A stretch of 64,000 nt of DNA from Thiodiazotropha sp040507225 (GTDB lineage: Bacteria; Pseudomonadota; Gammaproteobacteria; Chromatiales; Chromatiaceae). The stretch spans positions 2,046,001-2,110,000 of the forward strand of contig JBEVVG010000001.1 in the NCBI GenBank assembly GCA_040507225.1. The letters are read 5' to 3'. Position numbers and translations under genes: made by a program. Positions 25,268 to 34,982 of this stretch are shown piece after piece (position 1 is the stretch's first letter; each line of letters starts with the position of its first letter). Under the pieces are notes generated by a model. The model had not been told where the DNA came from. It saw only the letters and a list, made by a program, of their open reading frames with translations, and ran no database searches.

Positions 25268-28150
25268 TCAATCGATTTCGCTGGCCGGTTGTGGCGCCAA
25301 GGCCATTTCCGCTTGCCACTTCATCAGCCACTCGGCACATGTCCCGGCAGGCATGGGTTTCGCGAAAAGATATCCCTGTGCAAACTCGCAACCGTGCCGA
25401 AGCAACATCTCAGCCTGAATCTGAGTCTCAACACCTTCTGCAATAACCTGGCGGTGAAACGCGCCTGCCAGACCCACGATGCCATCCACAATCAACAGAT
25501 CCTCCGGATTACGGTGCATCCCCCGGATAAAACTCTGATCGATCTTCAACACCCGGGCAGGCAACCGTCTGAGATAGGTCAAGGACGAGTAACCTGTGCC
25601 GAAATCATCCAGGGCAAATCCGATACCCATCTCATGACACGCCTCCATTACGCCGGTCACCTGATCGATATTCTTCAACGCCCGGGTCTCGAGAATCTCC
25701 AACTCCAGGAAACCGTGATCGAGTTGTGGATGCGCCCTCACAAGACGGCTCAATATGCTGACAAAATCGCTACGCTGAATGAGTTCAGCGCCGAGGTTGA
25801 CGCTGATTGGCAACCGAATACCCGACGCCTTCCAGACCTGCAACTGATGCAGGACAGTCTGCATGACCCAGAGGTCCAGCTCACCGCTCACCGGATGACC
25901 GGAGATGAGGGGCAGAAAATCACCCGGCGGCAGTAACCCCTTATCTGGGTGCTGCCAGCGCAGCAGCGCCTCGAATCCAATCACATCCCGCTTTCGCAAT
26001 GCGATTTTTGGCTGATAGAAGACGCGAAATTCGTCGGCCGAAATACCACCGCGAACACGCTCGCAGGTTTCCTGCTGAACCCTGATGTACCTGTCCATGC
26101 CCGCATCGAAATAGTGTATACGGTTTTTACCTTCCATCTTGACCTGGTACATGGCCTGATCGGCCTGGCGCAGCAGGCGGTCAGCGTCAACCGACTCCTC
26201 CTGGGGATAGAAGCTTACCCCGACACTGGCCGTAACACTCAAACTCACAGCATCGACCTCCAGTGGCTCTGACACCGCTTCCAGAAGACGCTTGAGCAAC
26301 GGCTGGCAGGCCTCGGTATCGGCGAGATCAACCAATACTATGATGAATTCATCGCCGCCGAGCCGAGCACAGGTATCCCCCTTGCGCAGGTGTTGGGTGA
26401 TTCTTCGCGAGATCGCGAGAAGAAATGCATCGCCCGTTTCATGCCCGTAGTCGTCATTGATTGTCTTGAATCCGTCGAGGTCCATATACGCCACCGCGAG
26501 CAGATTCTCGCGACGCACGGCCTGATGCATCGCCTGAGACAGGCGGTCTGCCAGCAACACCCGGTTTGGCAGATCCGTCAAGGCATCATGATGCGCGATA
26601 TGTTCCAGTTCGAGCTGATGCTTTTTCTGCGATGTTACATCGCTGAACAAGGCAACATAGTGAAGAATGCCTCCTGTCTCATCCTGAACCTCGCTGATGG
26701 TCAATGTCTCGGCATAGCTGATACCGTCTTTTGTCCGACTCCAAAGTTCGCCGAACCAGTGACCATGCTGGCGTAAGTCAGACCATATCCTGTCAAACGC
26801 CTGAGAACCCCCCTCCGAATTCTTCAGGGACTGGAGACTTCTACCCTTGGCTTCTTCCGCGGAATATCCGGTGATGGCGACAAACGCCCGGTTCACATCG
26901 ACAACAGACCCCTGGATATCCAGGATCGCGATCCCCTCCAGCGCATGCGAGAAGACGCTCGCGGCCAGTTGCAGGCGTTGTTCGCTACGTTTGCGTTGCC
27001 TGATATCCCGGCAGGCGCCATACACGGTTCCGTCCGGCAGGCGTATCGCATTCAATTCCACCGCTACCCGACTGTTATCCCTGTGCTTGAGTATCAGTTC
27101 GTTGCGCTCCTGACCGTCCCGGAGCACCCGTTCAAATGCCCGCATCGCGTTACCGATATCCTCACGCGGTGTCACATCCATGATTTCAGCATTGAGAAGA
27201 TCGTCTCTCGAGTACCCCAGCAATTCTCCAGCCTTCTGGTTGACGAAGGTAAATTTCTGATTTCTGTCTGTAATAAAAATCGCATCCGAAGCGTTGTCAA
27301 GAATGCTCCGATAGCGTTTTTCACTGTTGACCAGCGCGACCTTGTCCTGCTCTGCCTGGATCAGAACAGACATGAGACTCACCAGCAAACCGGTGAGCAC
27401 ACATAGATAGCTGACCTTTTTCAACAAATGCGCCGTATCGAACATGGCGTCGTACAAATGAAAGGAACTGGACATGAATGCCGCCTGACAAACGAAACCC
27501 ACGATCAGCGAGATCACCAGCCAGTGTTCCAGGCTGTCATGTCTCCAGGCCCCTTTGTGCAGGTAACCCATCAAGGCGACCAGGAAAAGCGCCGCCGAGA
27601 CAAACTCCTCGGGACGGCCAAAGATCAGTTCCGGGTAGTAGGCGCGGGGCAGCGGCGCAATGGCAAAGAATGTGAACGATGCCAGGGTCAGCGCACCCAC
27701 CGCGAGGTAGATGATAACCGGGGAGAGCGCACCCTTCTCACCCATTCGCCTCTCGCTTCTCCAGGCCAGCCAGCTAAGCACCATCATCAACGCAAGATAG
27801 GTGCGCGAGGCATTCCAGCTCCAGGGAATGAGTTGCGGAGGCGGTGAGGGCCATAACTGGTCGAACCACTGACTGGTCACCACCGCATGGTAGCCATCGA
27901 GGCAGGCGGTACCGAGGAATGCCGCACCGATCAACAGGATCGTGTTGTTGGGTTTTGTGTAGTACCGAACCAGCCCGAGGGTGCCGACAAAAAAGGCCAG
28001 CAGCGTGGCAATCACCTCCATCAGGGTATGCAGGTCCTTGCTCCCTTCCCAGTGCAGAGTACGTGTCAAATAAAAGCTGACGAACAACCCGCCACCGATG
28101 AGTAGATACGCACGCTGCCTGTTGTTCGGGGATTCTGCGGAGCGTGGCAT
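25268..28150 (-). CDS. MASE-like/PAS-PAS-GGDEF-EAL c-di-GMP signalling protein
   Basis: The 960-residue membrane sensor has about seven to eight N-terminal TM segments (residues 12-270) that resemble a MASE3-type integral sensor (DLHTLMEVIATLLAFF, CLDGYHAVV). Two PAS domains follow (about 285-400, 405-525), then GGDEF with RKGD inhibitory site, and EAL (FEALLRW, SVNLG, DDFGTGYSS, LKIDQSF, AEGVET). Both catalytic sites look intact, so either activity is possible. A membrane-embedded signal probably sets the balance. It is monocistronic. Confidence 0.92.
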   Translation of the reverse strand: MPRSAESPNNRQRAYLLIGGGLFVSFYLTRTLHWEGSKDLHTLMEVIATLLAFFVGTLGLVRYYTKPNNTILLIGAAFLGTACLDGYHAVVTSQWFDQLWPSPPPQLIPWSWNASRTYLALMMVLSWLAWRSERRMGEKGALSPVIIYLAVGALTLASFTFFAIAPLPRAYYPELIFGRPEEFVSAALFLVALMGYLHKGAWRHDSLEHWLVISLIVGFVCQAAFMSSSFHLYDAMFDTAHLLKKVSYLCVLTGLLVSLMSVLIQAEQDKVALVNSEKRYRSILDNASDAIFITDRNQKFTFVNQKAGELLGYSRDDLLNAEIMDVTPREDIGNAMRAFERVLRDGQERNELILKHRDNSRVAVELNAIRLPDGTVYGACRDIRQRKRSEQRLQLAASVFSHALEGIAILDIQGSVVDVNRAFVAITGYSAEEAKGRSLQSLKNSEGGSQAFDRIWSDLRQHGHWFGELWSRTKDGISYAETLTISEVQDETGGILHYVALFSDVTSQKKHQLELEHIAHHDALTDLPNRVLLADRLSQAMHQAVRRENLLAVAYMDLDGFKTINDDYGHETGDAFLLAISRRITQHLRKGDTCARLGGDEFIIVLVDLADTEACQPLLKRLLEAVSEPLEVDAVSLSVTASVGVSFYPQEESVDADRLLRQADQAMYQVKMEGKNRIHYFDAGMDRYIRVQQETCERVRGGISADEFRVFYQPKIALRKRDVIGFEALLRWQHPDKGLLPPGDFLPLISGHPVSGELDLWVMQTVLHQLQVWKASGIRLPISVNLGAELIQRSDFVSILSRLVRAHPQLDHGFLELEILETRALKNIDQVTGVMEACHEMGIGFALDDFGTGYSSLTYLRRLPARVLKIDQSFIRGMHRNPEDLLIVDGIVGLAGAFHRQVIAEGVETQIQAEMLLRHGCEFAQGYLFAKPMPAGTCAEWLMKWQAEMALAPQPASEID

Positions 28151-28718
28151 GATTCAGAACCTGGTAACGCGTTGCGAATTGCCGTCTTGCAGGATCAGAT
28201 GCGCGTGATGCCGCGACTTCACCTGCTCGGAGCAGCGCCCCGAACAATCGATCGGTAGCCAGCCGGCGATGGTTGGTAAGCAGTGTTTACTCACTTTGAA
28301 GTAAGACTCGTGTGTGGATTGTCTTGCCACACCCGCTAGAGAGGCTCTCTCGGGTGGTCGTTAAGATTACAGTATGAGAATTACGCAACTGCAAGGCCAC
28401 ACCCATCAGTTGTCGTAATCGATCGGCCAGGCTATCGAGGTAATTTCTGAAAACGGCGGCCCGATGCCTGTTCGATTCACGAATCCAACTTTCCCTCAGG
28501 GTCATGATAACCCGGCGCGGTTTCGAGGATCGAATCTCATACCCCCCACGAGATGTGTGGTTTTCGAACTTCCCGGCGTATAATCAAGCCTCCTTGAGCG
28601 GCTGTCACCCGGTTACTTGATATCTTAGGAAAATCCGGGGATCTTTGAGTTATATCCTGCGATTTCAGGAAGGGCGGTCCCTGCGGTCTGACTGCTTGCC
28701 CGACTACCCGGAGAAACC
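28151..28718. other. Divergent intergenic region, GGDEF-EAL gene / bacteriohemerythrin
   Basis: About 570 bases. A TATAAT box at 28579-28584 (plus strand, 135 bases before the hemerythrin start) is the one recognisable signal, with no clear -35. I see no structured RNA or conserved small gene in the rest. Confidence 0.45.
28579..28584 (+). promoter_or_regulatory. Possible -10 box for the hemerythrin gene
   Basis: An exact TATAAT in otherwise GC-rich DNA, 135 bases before the ATG at 28719. The -35 region is poor (around GTGTGG), so an activator or an alternative promoter may be involved. Confidence 0.3.
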
Positions 28719-29288
28719 ATGCAAAAACTTCTGTCCCGTTTTCGTCCCCACCTGTTGAGCGCCCTGTTGATTATCGGCGTGCTGTTACTCATCCGCGACA
28801 CCGGAATCCTTTCACCCGGTATCTGGCTGATCATTCTGGTTGCAGTCCTGTTGCTGGTGTTTTCACGACGCCCGCGATGCGAAGGATTCGTGAGTTGGAA
28901 ACCTGAATACAGTGTAGGCATCCAGTCCATCGACGAACAGCACATCAAACTGCTGAACCTGATCAACAACGTGCGCGCGGCGGTACTCTGCGACACGGGA
29001 CCCGACTTCGAGCGGGGTGCCCTGGAAGATCTGGTCGCCTACACCCAGGGCCATCTCAAGTACGAGGAGGAACTCATGCGCGAGCATGAGTATTTCGATT
29101 TCGAGGCGCACAAGGGTCAGCACGACCGGATGGTCTCCCAGGTCGATCTGTATGTGAAACGTTATGATGAACAAGGCGGCGAAATACTGCCCGAGGTCGC
29201 AGACTACCTGCAACGCTGGTTGATGCAGCATATTCAGGGGACTGACCGGAAACTCTGCGACTTCCTGCGCACCCGGGAGGGACATTAA
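28719..29288 (+). CDS. Membrane-anchored bacteriohemerythrin
   Basis: A 189-residue protein with two short N-terminal TM segments (about 11-25 and 33-49) and a C-terminal hemerythrin domain. All seven di-iron ligands of the family can be placed: His75, His112, Glu116, His131, His135, His171 and Asp176. It should bind O2 (or NO) reversibly at the membrane, possibly feeding a terminal oxidase or serving as an oxygen sensor. Most bacteriohemerythrins are soluble or fused to chemoreceptors; the stand-alone membrane-tethered form is less common. It is followed by the ComF-like gene after 55 bases. Confidence 0.9.
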   Translation: MQKLLSRFRPHLLSALLIIGVLLLIRDTGILSPGIWLIILVAVLLLVFSRRPRCEGFVSWKPEYSVGIQSIDEQHIKLLNLINNVRAAVLCDTGPDFERGALEDLVAYTQGHLKYEEELMREHEYFDFEAHKGQHDRMVSQVDLYVKRYDEQGGEILPEVADYLQRWLMQHIQGTDRKLCDFLRTREGH

Positions 29289-29343
29289 CCCGGCCACCAA
29301 GCGGGGACAGAATGTCCCGTAAACCGTATCCAGGGAGGGAAAC

Positions 29344-30051
29344 ATGCCCAGCACTCCGTTCTCGCAACTCATTGCCAGACTCTTTCCACAGAGCTGCCTG
29401 CTATGCGCTGATCCGGCGGACTTCAATACCCGGTTTTGTGCGGCCTGCTACAAGGAATTGCCGTTTAACCATCACGCCTGTCCGGGCTGTGCCCTGCCAC
29501 TGCCCCCCGGCGCCGCCTGTGGCAGCCTGTGCGGACAGTGCCTGCAGCGGGTGACACCGCTGGATGCATCGGTGACCGCGCTGCGTTATGAAGCACCGAT
29601 CAACCGTCTGATCAGTGCCCTGAAATTCAACCAGAAGCTCCACCTGAGCACCCCCCTGGCGCGTCTCCTGATCGAGCGTCTCGGCACACTCGACGCGCCA
29701 CCGGAGCGAATTCTGCCGGTGCCCCTGCATCCTCAGCGCCTCAGGCAACGGGGATTCAATCAGGCGGTGGAACTGGCGCGCATCATCGCCCGTCACTACG
29801 CCATTCCCCTGGACCTGGAGAGTGTTCGACGGGTGCGCAACACCCACGCCCAATCCGACCTGAAGGAGACGCAGCGGCAGCGCAATCTACGCCGTGCATT
29901 CCATGTCCGGCGACCGGTGGCGGGGTTGAAACTGGCGATTCTGGATGACGTGATTACCACCGGGGCCACGGTGAGAGAACTGGCTCGTTCACTCAAGCAG
30001 GCCGGGGCCGCCCGGGTTGAGGTGTGGGCGATCGCGCGAACAGTTCGCTAA
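29344..30051 (+). CDS. ComF family phosphoribosyltransferase-like protein
   Basis: A 235-residue protein with N-terminal paired CxxC zinc-ribbon motifs (CLLC, CAAC, CPGC, CGQC within residues 19-62) and a phosphoribosyltransferase domain with the PRPP loop LAILDDVITTGATV near the C-terminus. ComF/GntX proteins support DNA uptake or salvage, but the precise role in non-competent gammaproteobacteria is unclear. In many gammaproteobacteria comF lies next to bioH; here it is separated from the bio operon. Confidence 0.9.
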   Translation: MPSTPFSQLIARLFPQSCLLCADPADFNTRFCAACYKELPFNHHACPGCALPLPPGAACGSLCGQCLQRVTPLDASVTALRYEAPINRLISALKFNQKLHLSTPLARLLIERLGTLDAPPERILPVPLHPQRLRQRGFNQAVELARIIARHYAIPLDLESVRRVRNTHAQSDLKETQRQRNLRRAFHVRRPVAGLKLAILDDVITTGATVRELARSLKQAGAARVEVWAIARTVR

Positions 30052-30165
30052 TCAGGACACGGGGGTTCCGCTCAGACAGGGGTGGCGGCTGCTACGAGCA
30101 GAAGGCAGAATGCCGCCATCCCTGGCGCTGCCTGTCGCTGGAGACGCGAGAACGGAGAGAATCGC

Positions 30166-31992
30166 TCAGCCAGGAACGGGGACCGCCGCCTGCTGCTCCT
30201 GCGACGAACAGGCTGCGGGACATTCGGCAAACACACGGGCGGTACAGCGGTTACAGCGGGACTCGTCCATGCGACCCACCACACTCCTCAGACCGGTATC
30301 CTTCGACTCGAACACGTGATCCGCGCCGATATCTTCCAGGTATCCGCCCCTGTCGAGGAAGTTGCGCACACCCGGCTTGATGCGAAACAGATAAAGTTCA
30401 CGGCCTTCCCGGCGCAGCCGCTGGGACTCCTGCACCAACAGTTCCGCACCGGCCACATCGATAAAATTCATGCTGCTGCCGATGATGGCAAGATGGCGGG
30501 GCGTACGGTCCTTCTTCTCCATGTTGCGCAGCCTCTCAGCCACATGACTGACCGCACCGAAGAACAGGGATCCGTCGATCCGCACCATGCGCAACTGCGG
30601 ACACTGGGGCAGGTGTGCGGCATCGTTGAAGCGGCGCTTTGGCAGGGAGGGATCCGGCACCCGCTCCGCCAGATTGGGGCGTGAAGTGCGGTTCAGGTAG
30701 GCGATCAGGGAGAGCCCCACTCCCAGCAGAATCGCAAACTCCAGGTCCAGAAACAACGCGGACAGGAAGGTTACGCTCATCACCGTGGCCTCAGTGCGAC
30801 TGGCCTTGAGGATCTTGCGAATGTGATGACCGTCGATCAGTCCGTAGGCCACCAGCAACAGGACTCCCGCCATGGCGGCATTGGGCAGGTACGCGGCCAG
30901 CGGTGCGACCATCAAGACTATGCCCATCAGGAACGCACCCGCGAGGACCGCGGCCAGAGGCGTCTTGGCGCCTGCCTCGTAGTTGAGCCCGCTACGGTTG
31001 AAGGAACCGGTAGCGACATATCCGGAGAAGAACCCGCCCACCATGTTGGACAGACCCTGACCGATGAACTCCTGGTTACCGTCGATGTGCTGTCCCGCAC
31101 GGATCGCGATGGATCGAGCGATCGAGACCGCCTCGGTCAAGGCGAACAGGGTGACCGCCAGCGCCGTGGGGGCCAGTTCACGGAAGGTGTTGAGATCGAA
31201 GCTCGGCATCGACAACGGTGGCAACTGACTCGGCAGGGCGCCTACTGTGGCAATCCCATGCGCCGGCGCATCGAGCAGCACCGACAGCAGGCTGCCGACA
31301 AAAAGCGCACCGATCATGTAAGGAAAACGCGGCAGGAAGCGTTTCAGCAGGATGCCGGACAGCAGAGTGGCGACCCCTACCATCATTGCGTAGGGATTGA
31401 TCGCATCCGCATGCAGGTAGAGTGCATGCAGGGTCTCCACCGGACCCACACCGCGCGGCAGGGCGACACCGAAGAAGTTTTTCAACTGGCTGGCGGCGAT
31501 CAGTACCGCAGCGCCGGCGGTGAATCCTACGATCACCGAGTGGGAGATGAAATTCACCAGGGTGCCAAGACGCGCCACGCCCATGAACAACTGGATCGCG
31601 CCCACCATCAGGGTCAGGGTCAAGGCCAGCTGCACGTATTCGGCGCTGCCCGGCTCCGCGAGGGTGCTGAGGGAAGAGAACAACACGATGGAGGCCGCGG
31701 TGGTCGGTCCCGATACCAGATGCCAGGAAGAGCCGAACAGCGCCGCGATGATCGCCGGCACCATTCCGGCATACAGGCCATATTCCGGCGGCATTCCGGC
31801 GATGGTGGCGAAGGCCACACCCTGGGGCAGCACCACGATGGCTCCGGTCAGGGCGGCTACCAGATCCGACTTGAAGCTGTTGCGATTGACCCGGGGCAAC
31901 CAGAGTAAAAACGGCAGAAAGCGGCGCAAGGCGTGTATACGGCTGCGTTGTTCGTCGGAAAAAATCGGCAGATCAGATGACAGGGTACTCAT
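30166..31992 (-). CDS. SulP family anion transporter with STAS domain and Cys-rich tail
   Basis: The 608-residue inner-membrane transporter (sulfate, bicarbonate or similar anions) has a SulP membrane domain of about 10-14 TMs with the signature GLYAGMVPAIIAALFGSS, then a cytosolic STAS domain (about 465-575). The C-terminus carries an unusual extension with RCNRCTARVFAECPAAC, a C-x2-C-x7-C-x3-C pattern that could bind metal or sense redox. I used ATG 31992; a TTG further upstream is unlikely. It shares an operon with the small membrane protein upstream. Confidence 0.9.
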   Translation of the reverse strand: MSTLSSDLPIFSDEQRSRIHALRRFLPFLLWLPRVNRNSFKSDLVAALTGAIVVLPQGVAFATIAGMPPEYGLYAGMVPAIIAALFGSSWHLVSGPTTAASIVLFSSLSTLAEPGSAEYVQLALTLTLMVGAIQLFMGVARLGTLVNFISHSVIVGFTAGAAVLIAASQLKNFFGVALPRGVGPVETLHALYLHADAINPYAMMVGVATLLSGILLKRFLPRFPYMIGALFVGSLLSVLLDAPAHGIATVGALPSQLPPLSMPSFDLNTFRELAPTALAVTLFALTEAVSIARSIAIRAGQHIDGNQEFIGQGLSNMVGGFFSGYVATGSFNRSGLNYEAGAKTPLAAVLAGAFLMGIVLMVAPLAAYLPNAAMAGVLLLVAYGLIDGHHIRKILKASRTEATVMSVTFLSALFLDLEFAILLGVGLSLIAYLNRTSRPNLAERVPDPSLPKRRFNDAAHLPQCPQLRMVRIDGSLFFGAVSHVAERLRNMEKKDRTPRHLAIIGSSMNFIDVAGAELLVQESQRLRREGRELYLFRIKPGVRNFLDRGGYLEDIGADHVFESKDTGLRSVVGRMDESRCNRCTARVFAECPAACSSQEQQAAVPVPG

Positions 31993-32040
31993 GAAAACTT
32001 CAACCAGGCTTAATTTGGGGAGGAGAGGAAGTGCGGGCAA

Positions 32041-32379
32041 TCACTCGGGGTGATGGCGCTCCAGGCTGCCACCGTCAATGACACGGGGGCGGGACTGACC
32101 CGAGGTCTCATTTCGAGGTTTATGGCCGGGGAAGGAACCTCCATCGCCCAACCAGTGCACGGAGTCGCGGTCATTTTCCCGTACGGCCTCATCAAGTCTT
32201 CTGACCCTCTCCTGGAAGGCCAGGGTAAAGGCAAACCCCAGGGCGACGATCATGGTCAGCGCCCAATTGTGCTCCACCAGCAGAACGGCGGCCAGGCCGG
32301 CCAGCAGAAGGGTTTTAAACACCAGGCTCATCGGTATGTGGCCTTCGAAGTTCAAAATTGACGGGCTGGGGTGCTGCAT
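32041..32379 (-). CDS. Small membrane protein upstream of SulP
   Basis: A 112-residue protein with one or two TM helices in its first half (VFKTLLLAGLAAVLLV, ALTMIVALGFAFTLAF) and a charged, Gly/His-containing cytosolic tail. I do not recognise the family. ATG 32379 has a GGAG six bases upstream; Met at 32331 is an alternative. It lies 48 bases before the SulP gene on the same strand, so it may be a partner or simply a co-transcribed gene. Confidence 0.55.
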   Translation of the reverse strand: MQHPSPSILNFEGHIPMSLVFKTLLLAGLAAVLLVEHNWALTMIVALGFAFTLAFQERVRRLDEAVRENDRDSVHWLGDGGSFPGHKPRNETSGQSRPRVIDGGSLERHHPE

Positions 32380-32906
32380 CACGGGCTCCAGGTGAAGTTT
32401 AGACTGTTCAGATTGCAGACAGAATAAACAGAGCTGCGTGAAGTCAACGCAAAGCGAAGGTTAAATCCGCGTTAAACACAGAATCCCCTTCATATATCCC
32501 GGTTATCGCGAGGTCGGTTATCAGGATAGTCGATTACCCATGATGACATTCAGGGAAGTCATTCACGTTGAGCCGCCCAGTTCGAACCTGTTGAAAGTCT
32601 GTTTGGCAATGCAGGGAGAGCTCGGGGAGTTTTCAGTGGTGAGTTTTGAGTTGAGGTGTTCGCTGCGCCCGAATCCTTATAGCCCCCTCTCCCCGACCCT
32701 CTCCCGCGGAGGGGAGAGGGAGATTACCTGGTGCGACTGGAGATATCACATCCATCATAGCTTCTGATAAACCCAGGACAAGCGAGTCGTTCCCAAGCTC
32801 TGCGTGGAAGTGCAGACCCCGGCTTTAGTGACTGTTCAGGCTCGGGAATTGCTGTGCGGTATCGGTAGGCGTACTGCAGGAGTATCGAACCGGGTCAGCC
32901 GGTCTA
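32380..32906. other. Intergenic region with a CCCTCTCC repeat
   Basis: About 530 bases between the histidine kinase gene and the small membrane gene. It holds the repeat at 32659-32720. A 75-residue plus-strand frame at 32540-32767 is translated repeat and not a gene. AT-rich DNA at 32400-32470 probably carries the promoter of the SulP operon. Confidence 0.55.
32659..32720. repeat. CCCTCTCC dispersed repeat, third arm
   Basis: TTCGCTGCGC (32659-32668), then CCCCCTCTCCCCGACCCTCTCCC (given here only by position, 32683-32705), then an inverted GGGAGAGGG (32712-32720). The 9-bp stem 32697-32705/32712-32720 forms a strong hairpin. The unit matches the inverse of the right arm at 22279-22327, including the TTCGCTGCGC flank. 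Confidence 0.65.
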
Positions 32907-34196
32907 TCAAGCCGTGGAAGGTTCGGGTGACTGCAGACCCAGGATCGCCACCGCTCCCCCTGAAGCCTGGTTCTCCAGGGTGATGCTCCAGCCGTGGCGC
33001 TTGCACAGACGCTGCACCAGGGAGAGTCCCAACCCGGCCCCCTGGCTGTTTTCCCCCCTGACGTAAGGCTGAAAGAGTTTCGGCATGGCAAGCGGATCAA
33101 TACCTCGCCCGCTATCCACGACCCGGATCTCGTGCGCCTGCAGACACACCCGAATCTCTCCTGACTCGGTAAAATTCAGCGCGTTACGCAGCAGGTTGCC
33201 GAGCACCATTGCGAGCACCGCATGATCCGCCTGTACCTCGGGTCTGCCTTCAACCGTCAGGGTCAGCCTCAGATCCCGCCCTCGCAGAAAGGGCTGATAC
33301 CGCTCGATGAGTTCACGCGCAACGGACTCCGCATCGCAGGCTCCGGGGGACATCGGGACGCCGTCCTGCTCACGCGCCAGGGCCAGCAGGGCGCCCGAGA
33401 TCTCGCCCATTTCGACCACCGCTCGGGCGATCCTCGCCACCCGCAGCTGATTGCGCTCATCCAGGTTCGGATCGGACAGTAACAATTCCGTTGCGCCTTT
33501 GATCACCGCCTGAGGGGTTCTCAGTTCGTGGCTGACATCTCCGGTAAACAGCCGTTCCCGTTCGATGAAATCGTGCAGTCTTTGCAGATAGGAATCGAAA
33601 TCGGCGGCCAGTTGCTGGACCTCATGCCAGGGGAAGGCGTCCGCCAGAGGGGGCGGAGGATCATCCTCCGGATTGCGTTCGGCCACCCGCTGGATCAGTT
33701 CGGTGATCGGTGCGATGGTGCGACCGGCAAGCCAGCGGCCGGCCAGCGCGGATACCAGGGTGATCAACAGCACACTGCCGGCCAACAGCAGCAGAAACCC
33801 CTGCTCACGCCGTTTCAGGGCACTCACATCGTAGAGCACCACGAAGCGCTGAAGCCCCACCTCCCGTACCGCGGCACGGTAAGGGATACCCTCCAGGACC
33901 ATCGGATGGGTCCCCGCCGGAAGGCTGGCCACCGATTGCGGAACTTCCGACTGAATCCTGCCGGGGGTTACGACGAAGGCCCGGATGGTGGCAGTCCGCT
34001 CCGGCAGGGACAGGGGATTGCGAGCCCGCCTCGCCACATAGTCATCGAGTTCCGCCTTGAGGGTTTCATCGATCAGGCGCCGCTCTAGGTCCTGGGAGGC
34101 GAGGTGGATGATCGTCGCCAGCACCAGGCTGACCACGCCACCGAATACCGCCAGGGTCACCGCGACCCGGTTACGCAGGCTGCGTCTGACGCGCAT
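32907..34196 (-). CDS. Sensor histidine kinase of a two-component system
   Basis: The 429-residue kinase has TM1 (about 10-28), a periplasmic sensor of about 105 residues, TM2 (about 134-155), HAMP, a DHp domain with the phospho-acceptor His in SHELRTPQAV, and an ATPase domain with N box NLLRNALN, G1 DSGRGID and G2 GAGLGLSLV. It is the partner of the response regulator that ends 25 bases upstream. The signal is unknown; the sensor domain shows no motif I recognise. Confidence 0.93.
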   Translation of the reverse strand: MRVRRSLRNRVAVTLAVFGGVVSLVLATIIHLASQDLERRLIDETLKAELDDYVARRARNPLSLPERTATIRAFVVTPGRIQSEVPQSVASLPAGTHPMVLEGIPYRAAVREVGLQRFVVLYDVSALKRREQGFLLLLAGSVLLITLVSALAGRWLAGRTIAPITELIQRVAERNPEDDPPPPLADAFPWHEVQQLAADFDSYLQRLHDFIERERLFTGDVSHELRTPQAVIKGATELLLSDPNLDERNQLRVARIARAVVEMGEISGALLALAREQDGVPMSPGACDAESVARELIERYQPFLRGRDLRLTLTVEGRPEVQADHAVLAMVLGNLLRNALNFTESGEIRVCLQAHEIRVVDSGRGIDPLAMPKLFQPYVRGENSQGAGLGLSLVQRLCKRHGWSITLENQASGGAVAILGLQSPEPSTA

Positions 34197-34221
34197 GGAA
34201 GTTGTCCCTCATGAGTCTGAC

Positions 34222-34902
34222 TCAGCGTTCACCCGGAGCTGCCAGTTGATAGCCGATACCCCGCAAGGTGTGGACCAGCGGCGTGTCCGCAGCCTGGTCC
34301 ACCGCGCTACGCAGGGCATGCATGTGGGTGCGCAGGGCATCACTGTCAGGGGGCTCGTCACCCCAGACCTCTCTTTCCAGTTCCTCCCGGCGCACCACCG
34401 CCGGTGATCGCCGCATCAGCAACTCCAGCAGGCGCAGGGGAATACGCCCCAACTCGATGCGGCGTCCCGCACGCTCCACCCTGAGCCGGTCCAGGTCAAA
34501 AATCAGATCCGCCACCTTAAGCCGGTTGCCGCTTTGGGTCTGACGCCCACGACGCACCAGCGCGGTGATCCGGGCTTCGAGTTCCGGAAGGGCGAAGGGT
34601 TTGACCAGATAATCGTCGGCTCCGGTGGCAAAGCCTTCGAGTTTGTCACTGAGGGTGTCCCGCGCAGTGAGCATCAGTACCGGGGTATCACGACCCTCCC
34701 GGCGTAAGCGGGTGCAGACTTCCAACCCGTCCATCCCGGGCAGCATCAGATCGAGGATGATGACATCGTAGTTTTCATCCAGCGCCCGACGGAGTCCGGA
34801 CAGGCCGTTGTAGGCCAGGTCCACACTGTGCCCGTGGGCCTCGAAAAAATCGCTCAGGTTTTCAAGCAGATCAGGATTGTCTTCGATGATGAGCAGGAAC
34901 AT
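34222..34902 (-). CDS. OmpR/PhoB family response regulator
   Basis: A 226-residue DNA-binding regulator. The receiver domain has the acidic pocket (Glu7, Asp8), phospho-acceptor Asp51 (IILDLMLPG), Thr in MLTARD and Lys in YLVKPF. The C-terminal winged helix (about 130-222) has RLLELLMRRSPAVVRREEL and the ALRTHMHALRSAVD recognition region. It is the first gene of a two-gene operon with the kinase. Targets cannot be inferred. Confidence 0.95.
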   Translation of the reverse strand: MFLLIIEDNPDLLENLSDFFEAHGHSVDLAYNGLSGLRRALDENYDVIILDLMLPGMDGLEVCTRLRREGRDTPVLMLTARDTLSDKLEGFATGADDYLVKPFALPELEARITALVRRGRQTQSGNRLKVADLIFDLDRLRVERAGRRIELGRIPLRLLELLMRRSPAVVRREELEREVWGDEPPDSDALRTHMHALRSAVDQAADTPLVHTLRGIGYQLAAPGER

Positions 34903-34982
34903 GATTCACAGAGCATATAGCCCGCACGGGTCTCAGTCCAACCCAAGCAGAGGCGAATCGCCGGCCATGAAGCCACACAATC

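Noticed and set aside
32540..32767. 75-codon plus-strand frame
   Set aside because: More than a third of it is translated CCCTCTCC repeat; no ribosome-binding site.
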